64,000 bases of DNA from DASUCS01 sp041166745 (GTDB lineage Bacteria > Actinomycetota > Acidimicrobiia > Acidimicrobiales > JACDCH01), in contig JBEEGH010000034.1 in the NCBI GenBank assembly GCA_041166745.1, forward strand, positions 254,591 to 318,590, given 5' to 3'. The position numbers and the translations under genes were made by a program. This document shows, one piece after another, positions 43,378-52,479 of the stretch; the first letter of the stretch is position 1, and each line of letters begins with the position of its first letter. The notes under the pieces are model-generated. The model did not search any database, had not been told where the DNA came from, and worked only from the letters and a program-made list of their open reading frames with translations.

Positions 43378-44670
43378 TTATCGGGAGTGTTCGACAGCGA
43401 TTCGATCGATCAGTGCCGCGAGCAGTGCAAACAGGCCGACCCGCACCGCGACGGCCGCCGGCATGGCATGGCGACCGGGCTCGAACACCGACCCGTGCCA
43501 GCTCAGGACGACGTACAGGAGGGCCGCGCCGACGACGACCATCGGGATGTCGTGACGGGGATCGCTCCCGGTGCGAGCGCTGACGACCACCGCGCCGCTG
43601 AGCGCGATGGCGCCGAGCATGAGCAGCGCCCCTGTGTGGCCGGGATCGAAGAGGAGATCCTCGAGAGCGGAGGGCAGCACCGGCCGCGACCGTCCGTAGG
43701 CGTCTTTGGGTGACAGCAGCACCTCCTTCGCCGGGGTCGTGTCGCTGAACGCTTCTCGCTGCTCGAGCAACTCGCGATACGGGCCGTCGATTGCAAAGCT
43801 CGGATGCGTCAGCAGGTACCGGGCGTACACCATCCAACCGCTCGAGGCCCATCGGTTGAACTCCGGGATCGCGAGCAACTCCTTGTCGGGGTGGGTTCGG
43901 CCCTCCGCGAGCTGTGGCATCGCTGGCATCCCGGCGTCGACGAACCATCGCCGCACCTCGTGTTCCGGCAGTACGCGCGCCCCGATCACGCCGGCGAGGT
44001 TCTCCTTCGACGTCTGACCACTCGCGCGCCGCTCCGCCACTCCGAGCACGGCGATGATCGCGAGCCCGATGGCCAGGATCCGCCACGGCGCTCGAGTGCG
44101 TCGAACGACCACGATCGCCACCACGATCAGTGCGACCACCGCCGTGACGTACACGTGCAGCTCGCGCGCGAACGTCCAGAGCGTCGTCACCATGAGAACA
44201 GCCGCCACCGACCAACGGCTCGGCGATCGGTACACCGCTATCCAGGCGGCCACGAGCAGCACCGTGAGCGAGATCGTGATCGAGTCGGACAGGATCGCCG
44301 TGTCCCAGTTCGTGATCTGTGTCGTGAGTCCCAACGCAAGGAAGGTGGTCACGCACCCCAGCCGAACGCGCCGATCTTCCAGGCCCGCCGCCAGGACCAA
44401 GGCGATCGCGATCCATGCGAACATGCTGACCGCCGCCTGCTCGACGATCTTCCACGTGTCCGACGGTGCGAGCCAGAACAGCAGCGGCACGGTGAATGGC
44501 CTCCGGCCACCCCACAGCTGAAGGTGGCGGTAGTCGCCGGAGTCGAAGTACACGAGCGGAGTCGTTCGTAGCGCCAACGCGCGCAGCGCGAAGAACCCCA
44601 GCAGCAGGCTGCCGACGATCCATTCGTCACGGCGGGCAATCCCCAACCGCCCTCGCGTTCGCTCCGCCAT
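43378..44670 (-). CDS. Polytopic membrane protein, GT-C glycosyltransferase-like
   Basis: 430 residues from the ATG at 44670, with about ten to eleven hydrophobic helices. An early outside loop VYFDSGDYRHL holds an acidic pair as in GT-C mannosyltransferases, which use such a DxD/ExD site. A large extracytoplasmic loop in the middle contains WFVDAGMPAMPQL and FNRWASSGWMVYARYL. The donor would be a polyprenyl-phosphate sugar. The family assignment is tentative. Divergent from the GH1 gene. Confidence 0.65.
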   Translation of the reverse strand: MAERTRGRLGIARRDEWIVGSLLLGFFALRALALRTTPLVYFDSGDYRHLQLWGGRRPFTVPLLFWLAPSDTWKIVEQAAVSMFAWIAIALVLAAGLEDRRVRLGCVTTFLALGLTTQITNWDTAILSDSITISLTVLLVAAWIAVYRSPSRWSVAAVLMVTTLWTFARELHVYVTAVVALIVVAIVVVRRTRAPWRILAIGLAIIAVLGVAERRASGQTSKENLAGVIGARVLPEHEVRRWFVDAGMPAMPQLAEGRTHPDKELLAIPEFNRWASSGWMVYARYLLTHPSFAIDGPYRELLEQREAFSDTTPAKEVLLSPKDAYGRSRPVLPSALEDLLFDPGHTGALLMLGAIALSGAVVVSARTGSDPRHDIPMVVVGAALLYVVLSWHGSVFEPGRHAMPAAVAVRVGLFALLAALIDRIAVEHSR

Positions 44671-44721
44671 TCCGGGCGAGATCTTGGCACGGCGTTCTGG
44701 CGGGTGGCCTAGGTTCCCGGT

Positions 44722-45864
44722 GTGAGCTTCCCCGATGGATTCTGGTGGGGCACGGGCGCGTCCTCGACGCAATGCGAAGGGGCCGCGCCGGCGTCCGACT
44801 GGGCGCGGTGGGAGCGAATCGGGCGGGCACCGGCGTCAGGCGAAGGCAACGGCTTCAGCACGCGCTACGCCGAAGACTTCGCGCTGCTGGCGGAGCAGGG
44901 GCTGACGCATCATCGTCTTTCCATCGAGTGGGCTCGCATCGAGCCGCGCCAGGGCGAGCGCGACAACGGCGCCATCGAGCACTATCGCTCGATCCTCACG
45001 GCCGCTCGGGATGCAGGTATCGAGCCGTGGGTGTGCCTGCACCACTTCACGCTGCCGGGCTGGTTCGGCGACGACCTCGGTGGCTTCCTCGACGAGAAGG
45101 CGGCTCGCTACTGGTGGCCCCGGCACGTCGACTTCTGCGCCGAGACGTTCGGAGATCTCGTCTTCGGGTGGAAGCCCGTCAACGAACCCGTCGCGTACGC
45201 GCTCACCAGCTTCCTGATGGGTGTGTTCCCGCCGGGACACAACGACCTCGACGACTTCCACACGGTGGTGCGCAACATCCACGTGGCCAATGCAGAGGCC
45301 GCAAGATTGCTCCGTGGCACCGATGCGCCGGTGGCAACGATCCACAACCTGTCGCCGATCTACGCCGCCGACTCCAGCGTAGAGGCACAACAACGCGCCG
45401 CGCGCATCGACGAAATGGTGTGGGACTCGTGGACCGAGCCTGAGCTCCTCGACCCTTTCGATCTCGTCGGCTTCTCGTATTACGCGGCAACTGCGGTGCA
45501 CGGGGACGGCTCGCAAGCGCCCTATCCGGCCGACGCCAAGGTGGGGCCGATGGGCTACGCGCCGTGGAGCCCGGGGCTCGGCGAAGTGTTGCATCGCCTC
45601 GCCGAGGAGCACTCGGACAAGCCCATCCTGGTCGACGAATGCGGCATCGGCACCGAGGACGACGACTGGCGGGCCACCTACCTACGGGAGTGCCTCGACG
45701 AGGTCGAGCGCGCGTTGAGCGACGGCATCGACATTCGAGGCTTCTTCCATTGGACGGCCGTCGACAATTACGAGTGGCTGCACGGCTACACCGTGCCGTT
45801 CGGCCTCTTCGATCGCCAACGAAACGCCCGCGACTCGATCGAAGTCTTCTCGTTCTTGCGCTGA
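44722..45864 (+). CDS. GH1-family beta-glycosidase
   Basis: 380 residues from GTG, shorter than the usual 440-470. The N-terminal FPDGFWWGTGASSTQCEG and RLSIEWARIEP are GH1 signatures. The acid/base Glu155 lies in KPVNEP. The nucleophile Glu306 lies in LVDECG instead of the usual TENG. WTAVDNYEWLHGY near the end binds the sugar. It is cytoplasmic (no signal peptide) and hydrolyses beta-glucosides or related sugars. The stop codon overlaps the family III repeat. Confidence 0.9.
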   Translation: MSFPDGFWWGTGASSTQCEGAAPASDWARWERIGRAPASGEGNGFSTRYAEDFALLAEQGLTHHRLSIEWARIEPRQGERDNGAIEHYRSILTAARDAGIEPWVCLHHFTLPGWFGDDLGGFLDEKAARYWWPRHVDFCAETFGDLVFGWKPVNEPVAYALTSFLMGVFPPGHNDLDDFHTVVRNIHVANAEAARLLRGTDAPVATIHNLSPIYAADSSVEAQQRAARIDEMVWDSWTEPELLDPFDLVGFSYYAATAVHGDGSQAPYPADAKVGPMGYAPWSPGLGEVLHRLAEEHSDKPILVDECGIGTEDDDWRATYLRECLDEVERALSDGIDIRGFFHWTAVDNYEWLHGYTVPFGLFDRQRNARDSIEVFSFLR

Positions 45865-45896
45865 TCGACCACCGCATGCGGGATTGAGCAGCGCAA
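45856..45896. repeat. Family III structured repeat, copy B
   Basis: TTGCGCTG (45856-45863) pairs perfectly with CAGCGCAA (45889-45896). The loop contains GACCACCGCATGCGGG, whose CCGCATGCGG is itself palindromic. The flank AATTTCGTGAG matches copy A. It overlaps the GH1 stop and precedes the TAG of the minus-strand AAA+ gene. Confidence 0.75.
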
Positions 45897-45911
45897 TTTC
45901 GTGAGAGAGGG

Positions 45912-47315
45912 CTAGCCCCGCGACCGGTAGGTGGCCCTGGCGCCGACGGCGTCTTTGTTCAGCCGCTTGCTGAGATGCAGACCTTCGAGGATGAACTCGA
46001 CGGCACTGGCCACGGCCGCAGGCGACTCGTCGCCGCCCGTGAGCGACGACACCGGTTGACGCAGCGCAGGAATCTCGGAGACGAGCTTGGCCTCCTCGGC
46101 CGAGAGCACGTCGTCGCCGGCATGCACGACGGTGCCGCCATCGAAGGCGCCGATCACCTCGCGCACGGCATCCGTGCCGACGCGGTCTTTGAACACCGAC
46201 AGCACGGCGGCGCGCAACAGATGCTCGATGATCTGCTCGTCGCGTCCTTCCTCGAGCGATTCGATCTCCACCTTGCCCGCGGTCGACGACGCGAGCGCCT
46301 CGAGATCACTCACACGGGGCACGACATCACGCTCGCCGTGGCGCAGCGCCCGGCGCAGCGCGTTGGCCACGAGCGTCTCGCTGTTCGACACGGTCAGCCG
46401 CACGGAGACACCCGAACGCTGGTTGATGTGCGGGCTCTGGCGCGCAAGGTGCGACAGCGTGGCGACGATCTCGGTCATGAACTCGGGCACCGAGACGCGG
46501 ATGCCCGGAGCATCGAGTGGACGCACCTCCTGCTTCGCGATGGCCACCTCGGTGTCGATCTCGAGCGGGTAGTGCGTGCGAATCTGGGCGCCGAACCGGT
46601 CTTTGAGCGGAGTGATGATGCGACCGCGATTCGTGTAGTCCTCGGGGTTGGCCGACGCGACGAGCATCACGTCGAGCGGAAGGCGGACCTTGTAGCCCCG
46701 CACCTGCACGTCGCGCTCCTCGAGCACGTTGAGCAGGCCGACCTGGATCCGCTCGGCGAGGTCGGGCAACTCGTTGATGGCAAAGATGCCTCGGTTGGTA
46801 CGCGGCACGAGCCCGTAATGCAGCGTGAGCTCGTCGGAGAGGTATCTACCCTCGGCCACCTTGATCGGATCGACCTCACCGATGAGATCCGCGATCGACG
46901 TGTCGGGTGTGGCCAACTTCTCACCGAATCGCGTGTCGCGGTGGATCCACTCGATCGGGGTGTCGTCGCCGTGCTCACGAATGAGATCACGCGCGTGCTT
47001 CGACACCGGGTTGTACGGATCGTCGTTGATCTCCGACCCGGCGACGATCGGCAGCCACTCGTCGAGCAGATTGATGAGCGATCGGATCATGCGGGTCTTC
47101 GCTTGGCCGCGCTCCCCCAAGAAGATCACGTCGTGGCCCGCGAGCAGCGCGTTCTCGAGCTGCGGCAGCACGGTCTCCTCGTAACCGAGCACTCCGGGGA
47201 ACAGGGGCTCGCTCTCTCGCACCTTGGCGATGGCGTTGCGGCGGATCTCTTCTTTGACGGGAATCGATTCCCATCCTGACTCGCGGAGCTGGCCGAGAGT
47301 GGCGGCACGTGACAT
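45912..47315 (-). CDS. MoxR/ChlI-type AAA+ ATPase
   Basis: 467 residues from ATG 47315 (47321 also possible). Walker A GERGQAKT lies at 67-74. Walker B is in GIFAINELPDLAE, and the sensor 1 region in LVASANPEDYTNRG, as in BchI-like subunits. It works with the VWA protein as a two-part chaperone. A longer frame upstream, running through a 36-bp tandem repeat, is not used. The gene begins next to that repeat and is divergent from the next gene. Confidence 0.92.
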   Translation of the reverse strand: MSRAATLGQLRESGWESIPVKEEIRRNAIAKVRESEPLFPGVLGYEETVLPQLENALLAGHDVIFLGERGQAKTRMIRSLINLLDEWLPIVAGSEINDDPYNPVSKHARDLIREHGDDTPIEWIHRDTRFGEKLATPDTSIADLIGEVDPIKVAEGRYLSDELTLHYGLVPRTNRGIFAINELPDLAERIQVGLLNVLEERDVQVRGYKVRLPLDVMLVASANPEDYTNRGRIITPLKDRFGAQIRTHYPLEIDTEVAIAKQEVRPLDAPGIRVSVPEFMTEIVATLSHLARQSPHINQRSGVSVRLTVSNSETLVANALRRALRHGERDVVPRVSDLEALASSTAGKVEIESLEEGRDEQIIEHLLRAAVLSVFKDRVGTDAVREVIGAFDGGTVVHAGDDVLSAEEAKLVSEIPALRQPVSSLTGGDESPAAVASAVEFILEGLHLSKRLNKDAVGARATYRSRG

Positions 47316-47336
47316 GGGCATGAAGCTACCGGCCGG

Positions 47337-47408
47337 CGGAGCCGAGCCGGTAGGCGAGGCGACCAAGAGACACGGAGCCGAGCCGGTAGGCGAGGCGACC
47401 AAGAGACA
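47337..47408. repeat. Perfect 36-bp tandem duplication
   Basis: A unit beginning CGGAGCCGAGCCGGTAGGCG and ending GAGACA is present twice without a mismatch, at 47337-47372 and 47373-47408. It fills the space between the divergent starts of the MoxR gene and the membrane protein gene. Being a multiple of three, it leaves frames open in both directions. Confidence 0.95.
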
Positions 47409-47410
47409 CA

Positions 47411-48223
47411 GTGGCGTTTTCTCCTCGCCACCGCCAGCGGCCATCATCGAGTCCAGTGAAGTACTTCGCCGGCCTACTCGCGATCGTTGCCCTCGTCGCT
47501 GGCGCGACGGTCGGGGCGTACCGAGCCTGGGACCGCGCCACCCATACCCGCGACGACAACGGCGGCGTGCTGGCGGGGGGAGTCCCGTCCTCATCGACGC
47601 TCCCGGCAGGCACACCCGCGCCAGCCGACGGTCAGGTGATCGTCACCGGAACCGTCACCGCCGCGCATCTCGAAGGCGCGACGATCGCGCAGCTGGCGAC
47701 GCCGATCACGGTGACCCCGGCCACCCGCGGGCAGGGCGGAGCCACGATCACTCCGGTGTTGGTCAACGGGAAGCCCACCTCGATCGAGTGGACCGCCGGG
47801 CAGCCCCTCCCACTGAAGGGCGATGGCGGCGGCCTCGCGCTCGGGCCGATCACGGTCGAAGTCACCGACGGCGTGGCTCTGGTGCTCGACGGAGTACACG
47901 GTGTGCTGCCCGGGACGTACACGATCGCCACCTCGGTCGCCGTCGGTTCGCAACCGAAGGACTCGGTGACGTTCACCGCAACCGACAAGACGACGATCGA
48001 GTTCCGCGGCGGGACGACGACACCGCTCGCGACTCCGGATCTCACGGTGGAGGGCAGCGGCGCTGCGTCGCTCGAAGGCAGTCTGATCGTCGCTCATCCA
48101 AATCGCACCATCACGCCGGCATCGGCGATCGCGCTGGACGGCGGTACCTATTCGATCAAGCTGACCCCCGCGGAAGGCGGCGGCTTCACGGTGCAAGCGA
48201 CCCTGCAAGGACCCGTGCACTAG
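47411..48223 (+). CDS. Membrane-anchored or secreted beta-rich protein
   Basis: 270 residues from GTG 47411; GTG 47456 is equally possible and would remove a basic N-terminal tail. One membrane helix (about 17-40, VKYFAGLLAIVALVAGATVGAY) is followed by an outside part of repeated Thr/Gly/Val strands (VIVTGTVTAAHLEGATI, YTIATSVAVG, SLIVAHPNRTIT), with no Cys. This looks like two immunoglobulin-like beta domains. Family unknown. It precedes the GH2 gene by 10 bases and may be cotranscribed with it. Confidence 0.7.
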   Translation: MAFSPRHRQRPSSSPVKYFAGLLAIVALVAGATVGAYRAWDRATHTRDDNGGVLAGGVPSSSTLPAGTPAPADGQVIVTGTVTAAHLEGATIAQLATPITVTPATRGQGGATITPVLVNGKPTSIEWTAGQPLPLKGDGGGLALGPITVEVTDGVALVLDGVHGVLPGTYTIATSVAVGSQPKDSVTFTATDKTTIEFRGGTTTPLATPDLTVEGSGAASLEGSLIVAHPNRTITPASAIALDGGTYSIKLTPAEGGGFTVQATLQGPVH

Positions 48224-48233
48224 TGCATTACTC

Positions 48234-50363
48234 ATGAACCTTGACGGCGGGTGGCGGGCCGCGGTGGCCGACGACGACCTTCGCAGGTTGTTCACCGACC
48301 CGTCGTTCGCTGATCAAGGGTGGGAACCCATCGCCGTGCCCGGCCACTGGCGATCCGTGAGCGCGTTTGCGGAGACAGACGGCCCGCTCTTCTACCGAAC
48401 GACCTTCGAGCATCCGACGACGCTGTCGGGCCAACGCACGTGGCTCACCTTCGACGGCCTCTTCTACCAAGGCGACGTTTGGCTCGACGGTGCCTACCTC
48501 GGCGACACCGAGGGGTACTTCATGCCCCACACGTTCGACGTCACCGATCACGTCGCAGCGCGCACGGAGCACACCCTCGCCGTCGAAGTCACCTGCGCGC
48601 CGCAGACCGATCGCACCGCCAAGCGCAACCTCACCGGCGTCTTCCAACACTGGGACTGCTTGGATCCGGAGTGGAACCCGGGCGGGATCTGGCGGCCCGT
48701 GCGACTCGAGCAGACCGGACCCGTTCGCATCCGCGACCTACGAGTCCTGTGCCGTGAGGCCACGACGGAACGAGCAGTGGTAGTGCTGCGCGCGAACCTC
48801 GAAACGGTTGAAGGACGCACGGTCACCGTCCGATCATCGGTCGGCGCAGTCGATCACGAGCTCTCGCAGCCGTTGGCGGCAGGTGAGAACCATGTCGAGT
48901 GGACGGTCACGATCGAGCAGCCGCAACTGTGGTGGCCCTGGGCGCTCGGCGCGCAGCCCATGCACGACGTCGTCGTCGAGGTGTGGGCCGACGACTCGCT
49001 GAGCCATCGGCGCGCGGTGCGCACCGGGTTGCGCCGCATCGACCTGCGCCGGTGGATCTGCTCGGTGAATGGCGAACGCCTCTTCCTCAAGGGCACGAAC
49101 CATGGACCGACCCGCATGGCGCTGGCCGAAGCCACCACCGAGCAGCTTGCCGGTGATGTGCAGCTGGCGAAGGACGCGGGGCTTGATCTGCTGCGTGTGC
49201 ACGCGCACGTGAGCCGGCCGGAGCTGTACGACGCGGCCGACGAAGCGGGCTTGCTGCTCTGGCAAGACCTTCCGCTGCAATGGGGCTACGCCCGCGGCGT
49301 ACGCATGCAAGCCGTGCGCCAAGCGCGTTATGCGGTCCAAGTGCTCGGTCATCATCCGTCGATCGCGATCTGGTGTGGGCACAACGAGCCGATGGCGTTG
49401 AACCTGGAGCCGGGAGGACAGATGGGCATCGGCGTCGCCGGTGCCGCCGTCGCCGCCCAGGTGCTGCCAACGTGGAACAAGTCGATTCTCGACCGCTCGA
49501 TCAAGCGGGCCCTCGAGCAATCCGACGGCACTCGCCCCGTCATTCCTCACTCGGGCGTGTTCCCGCATCCACCGCAGTTCGACGGCACGGACAGCCACCT
49601 CTACTTCGGCTGGTATTGGGGCGACGAGCGCGACTTCCCGCGGTTGTGCGCGTCGATGCCGCGGCTGGCGCGCTTTGTCACGGAGTTCGGCGCGCAGGCC
49701 GTGCCCGCCGACGCCGAGTTCTGTGAACCGTCGCGTTGGCCCGAGCTCGACTGGGAACGCCTGGGACACCGGCACGCGCTGCAGAAGGCGGTGTTCGACA
49801 AGTACGTGCCGCCCGCGGACTACGCAACCTTCGACGACTGGCGCGAGGCGACGCAGCGCTATCAGGCCACCGTGATCAAGCATCACATTGAGACGTTGCG
49901 CCGGATCAAATACCGGCCGACCGGAGGTTTCGCCCAGTTCTGCTTTGCCGACGGCATGCCGGCAGTCACCTGGTCGGTACTGGGACACGATCGTCAGCGC
50001 AAGCTGGGCTATGACGCCCTCGCGGCCGCGTGTCAACCAGTGATCGTCGTAGCCGACCGACTACCAGCGACCGTGCGGCCGGGCGAGGAGCTCGATCTCG
50101 ATGTCCACGTGGTCTCCGACCTTCGTCGCCCGCTCGACGCGTGTGTCGTGACGGCCCGCGTTGCGTGGACGGGCGGTGAGCGTGAGTGGAGGTTCGGAGG
50201 CGACGTGGGAGCGGACGAATGCGTCCTGGTCGGGCACATTCGCACGACGGTTCCCGATGCGGTCGGGCCACTTTCGCTCGTCCTCGAGCTCAGCGGGTCG
50301 GTGCGGGCGACCAACGCCTATGAGACCGTGGTGCAACCGAACTCCCCCACCGCTCGTCATTAG
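48234..50363 (+). CDS. GH2-family glycoside hydrolase (beta-mannosidase-like)
   Basis: 709 residues. The jelly-roll sugar-binding domain (about 1-165, VPGHWRSVSAF, LFYQGDVWLDGAYLGDTEGYF) precedes the immunoglobulin-like domain and the TIM barrel (about 275 on). The acid/base Glu385 lies in CGHNEP and the nucleophile Glu484 in VTEFGAQA. A C-terminal beta domain follows. It is cytoplasmic by absence of a signal peptide. It probably releases mannose or another beta-linked sugar and complements the GH1 enzyme nearby. Confidence 0.88.
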   Translation: MNLDGGWRAAVADDDLRRLFTDPSFADQGWEPIAVPGHWRSVSAFAETDGPLFYRTTFEHPTTLSGQRTWLTFDGLFYQGDVWLDGAYLGDTEGYFMPHTFDVTDHVAARTEHTLAVEVTCAPQTDRTAKRNLTGVFQHWDCLDPEWNPGGIWRPVRLEQTGPVRIRDLRVLCREATTERAVVVLRANLETVEGRTVTVRSSVGAVDHELSQPLAAGENHVEWTVTIEQPQLWWPWALGAQPMHDVVVEVWADDSLSHRRAVRTGLRRIDLRRWICSVNGERLFLKGTNHGPTRMALAEATTEQLAGDVQLAKDAGLDLLRVHAHVSRPELYDAADEAGLLLWQDLPLQWGYARGVRMQAVRQARYAVQVLGHHPSIAIWCGHNEPMALNLEPGGQMGIGVAGAAVAAQVLPTWNKSILDRSIKRALEQSDGTRPVIPHSGVFPHPPQFDGTDSHLYFGWYWGDERDFPRLCASMPRLARFVTEFGAQAVPADAEFCEPSRWPELDWERLGHRHALQKAVFDKYVPPADYATFDDWREATQRYQATVIKHHIETLRRIKYRPTGGFAQFCFADGMPAVTWSVLGHDRQRKLGYDALAAACQPVIVVADRLPATVRPGEELDLDVHVVSDLRRPLDACVVTARVAWTGGEREWRFGGDVGADECVLVGHIRTTVPDAVGPLSLVLELSGSVRATNAYETVVQPNSPTARH

Positions 50364-50369
50364 GGATGT

Positions 50370-50882
50370 ATGCAGGCTGACGTCCACCAACTTGTTCGGA
50401 CCGGAGCCATCGCCCCGCTGGTCACCCCGAGTTCGACGCCAATCGGGTTCGTGGCGCTGTACACCGACCGGTACGACGCGATGGTGCGGCTGGCGGCGAT
50501 GCTCGTCGACCGAGTCGACGTCGCCGAGGAGATCGTGCAAGACGCGTTCGCCGCGGTGTACGAACGCTGGGAACACGTTGAAACGCCAGCCGCGTACGTC
50601 CGCACCGTCGTCGTCAACAAGTGCCGCGACGTGCTGCGCCGGCGTCGAGTCGCTGCCGCGGTCACGCTCGGTCGAGCACAGGACGCGATCGAGCCCACCG
50701 GTGACCTGCTCCACGACGCGCTCGCATCGCTGCCCACTCGGCAACGCGCGGTGCTCGTGCTGCGCTTCTACGAAGACCTTCCGAACGACGAAGTCGCTCG
50801 GCTCCTGAAGACCCGTCCCGGCACGGTGAAATCACTCGTGCACCGCGGGCTGACCACATTGCGAGAGGTGATCGAACAATGA
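50370..50882 (+). CDS. ECF-type sigma factor (SigE/sigma-24-like)
   Basis: 170 residues. Region 2 is FVALYTDRYDAMVRLAAMLV and VAEEIVQDAFAAVYERW. Region 4 is ALASLPTRQRAVLVLRFYEDL and RPGTVKSLVHRGLTTLRE. It has a 20-residue N-terminal extension. It is coupled by ATGA to the next gene, which probably encodes its regulator. Confidence 0.92.
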   Translation: MQADVHQLVRTGAIAPLVTPSSTPIGFVALYTDRYDAMVRLAAMLVDRVDVAEEIVQDAFAAVYERWEHVETPAAYVRTVVVNKCRDVLRRRRVAAAVTLGRAQDAIEPTGDLLHDALASLPTRQRAVLVLRFYEDLPNDEVARLLKTRPGTVKSLVHRGLTTLREVIEQ

Positions 50883-51592
50883 GCATCGACGTCCAAGATC
50901 GAATCCGCGAGTCGCTGCGCGAGCACGCGTCCGGCATCGAGGTGCGCGGGCCGCGCCCAGAGGGTGTGTTCGAGCGGGTGCGCGAGCGACGTCTTCGTCG
51001 ACGCACAACCCGCGCCGTGGTTGCCACGCTGGCCATCGCCCTCATTGGATTCGGTGCGCTCAGCCGCGGATCGTCGACGACCGTGAAGACTGGTCACGCC
51101 GCCAACCAGTCGACGGGAGCCACTGCCGCCGCGCTCAGCCACCCCGCGATGATCGCCCTCGACGGCTGGAAGGTGACGTTCATCGCAGTGGTCGACTCGT
51201 ACACCGAGTACCAGTTCACGGACGCTACGCGGAAGCTTCAGGTGAGCTTCTACGACCTCGGCTCGCGCACCGGGAACGAGACGAACCCGACCGAGGTGAC
51301 GCTGCGGGGCACCACTGGCGTCACGACCGACGAGGGCGCGCCGCGCTACCGAGTCGACTGGGACGAGCAAGGCCAGACGTGGGAGGCCGATGGTGAGCCG
51401 TTCGTCGACGTGAACGAGTTCGTCTCCGTCCTCGAGCAACTGCGGGTCATCGACGAAGCCACGTGGAAGGCGGGCCTCCCCGACGGCATCGGGACGTCGA
51501 TTCTCGCCAACTCCGACAGAGGCGTCACGTGGTACGACGACGACAAAGGCCTCAGCTGCTTCGGGCCGCAGAACGCCGTTCCGTGTAGCTAG
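50879..51592 (+). CDS. Putative membrane regulator of the upstream sigma factor
   Basis: 237 residues. An N-terminal helical cytoplasmic part (QDRIRESLREHASGIEV and RPEGVFERVRERRLRRR) is followed by one membrane helix (about 44-62, AVVATLAIALIGFGALS) and an outer beta-rich domain (KLQVSFYDLG, YRVDWDEQGQTWE) with two Cys near the end. It has no HxxxCxxC zinc motif, so it would be a non-zinc anti-sigma factor. The role is inferred from the overlap with the sigma gene. Confidence 0.7.
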   Translation: MSIDVQDRIRESLREHASGIEVRGPRPEGVFERVRERRLRRRTTRAVVATLAIALIGFGALSRGSSTTVKTGHAANQSTGATAAALSHPAMIALDGWKVTFIAVVDSYTEYQFTDATRKLQVSFYDLGSRTGNETNPTEVTLRGTTGVTTDEGAPRYRVDWDEQGQTWEADGEPFVDVNEFVSVLEQLRVIDEATWKAGLPDGIGTSILANSDRGVTWYDDDKGLSCFGPQNAVPCS

Positions 51593-51678
51593 TTGTCACG
51601 CTCGTACAGATAGCGGTCATCACGAACTGGAATGACCAATTTCCGCTGGTCAGGGCAGGCACGGCTACCTTTCGCCTT

Positions 51679-52479
51679 GTGGTTGCTACTCAGCAGGACC
51701 TGACCACCGCGCCAACCCCGGTGGTCAACGGGCGGGCTCGGCGGCGCCGCTGGTGGCCGCTCGAGTTCTATCGATCCGCGATCGGCAAGAAGTGGGTCAT
51801 GGCAATCACGGGGATCGCGTTGCTCGGCTTCGTGCTGGTCCACATGATCGGCAACTTGAAGGCGTATCTCGGCCCGGCCGAGATGAATCACTACAGCGAC
51901 TTCTTGCGTGAGCTCTTGGTCCCGCTGCTCCCGCGCTCCTTCCTGCTGTGGACGGTGCGCCTAGGGCTCATCGCCGCGTTCGCGCTCCACATCCATGCCG
52001 CGTACTCGCTGACGGTGATGAATCACCGGGCTCGTCCTGAGTCGTACACCTCCAAGCGCGATTACGTGGCCGCCAACTTCGCATCACGCACGATGCGCTG
52101 GAGTGGCGTGATCGTGCTGCTCTACCTCGCGTGGCACCTTGCGGATCTCACGGGCGGGTGGGTGAATCCGAACTACTTGCGCGGCGACGCGTACAACAAC
52201 CTCGTGCACAGCCTCGAGCGCCCCGCAGTCGCGGCGCTGTACGTCGTCGCCAATCTCGCGCTCGGTGTGCACATCTTCCACGGCGCGTGGAGCCTGTTCC
52301 AGAGCCTCGGCTTGAACAATCCACGCTTCAATCAGTGGCGACGCAACTTCGCAACCGCCTTCGCGTTGATCATCGTGCTCGGCAACCTCAGCTTCCCGAT
52401 CATGGTCCAGGCCAAAGTCCTGTCCTACGACCAGCACGAACGCGATGCGGTGGTCGCTCTTCACGAGGCGGGCGGATGA
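51679..52479 (+). CDS. sdhC: Succinate dehydrogenase cytochrome b subunit (b558 type)
   Basis: 266 residues from GTG, with five membrane helices. Histidines suited to bind haem lie in helix segments (LVHMIGNLKAYLG, FALHIHAAYSL, LAWHLADL, GVHIFHGAWSL). The segment SAIGKKWVMAITGIALLGF is typical of single-anchor SdhC/FrdC in actinobacteria. It anchors the flavin and iron-sulfur subunits and exchanges electrons with quinone. No SdhD is present, as expected for this type. Confidence 0.93.
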   Translation: MVATQQDLTTAPTPVVNGRARRRRWWPLEFYRSAIGKKWVMAITGIALLGFVLVHMIGNLKAYLGPAEMNHYSDFLRELLVPLLPRSFLLWTVRLGLIAAFALHIHAAYSLTVMNHRARPESYTSKRDYVAANFASRTMRWSGVIVLLYLAWHLADLTGGWVNPNYLRGDAYNNLVHSLERPAVAALYVVANLALGVHIFHGAWSLFQSLGLNNPRFNQWRRNFATAFALIIVLGNLSFPIMVQAKVLSYDQHERDAVVALHEAGG

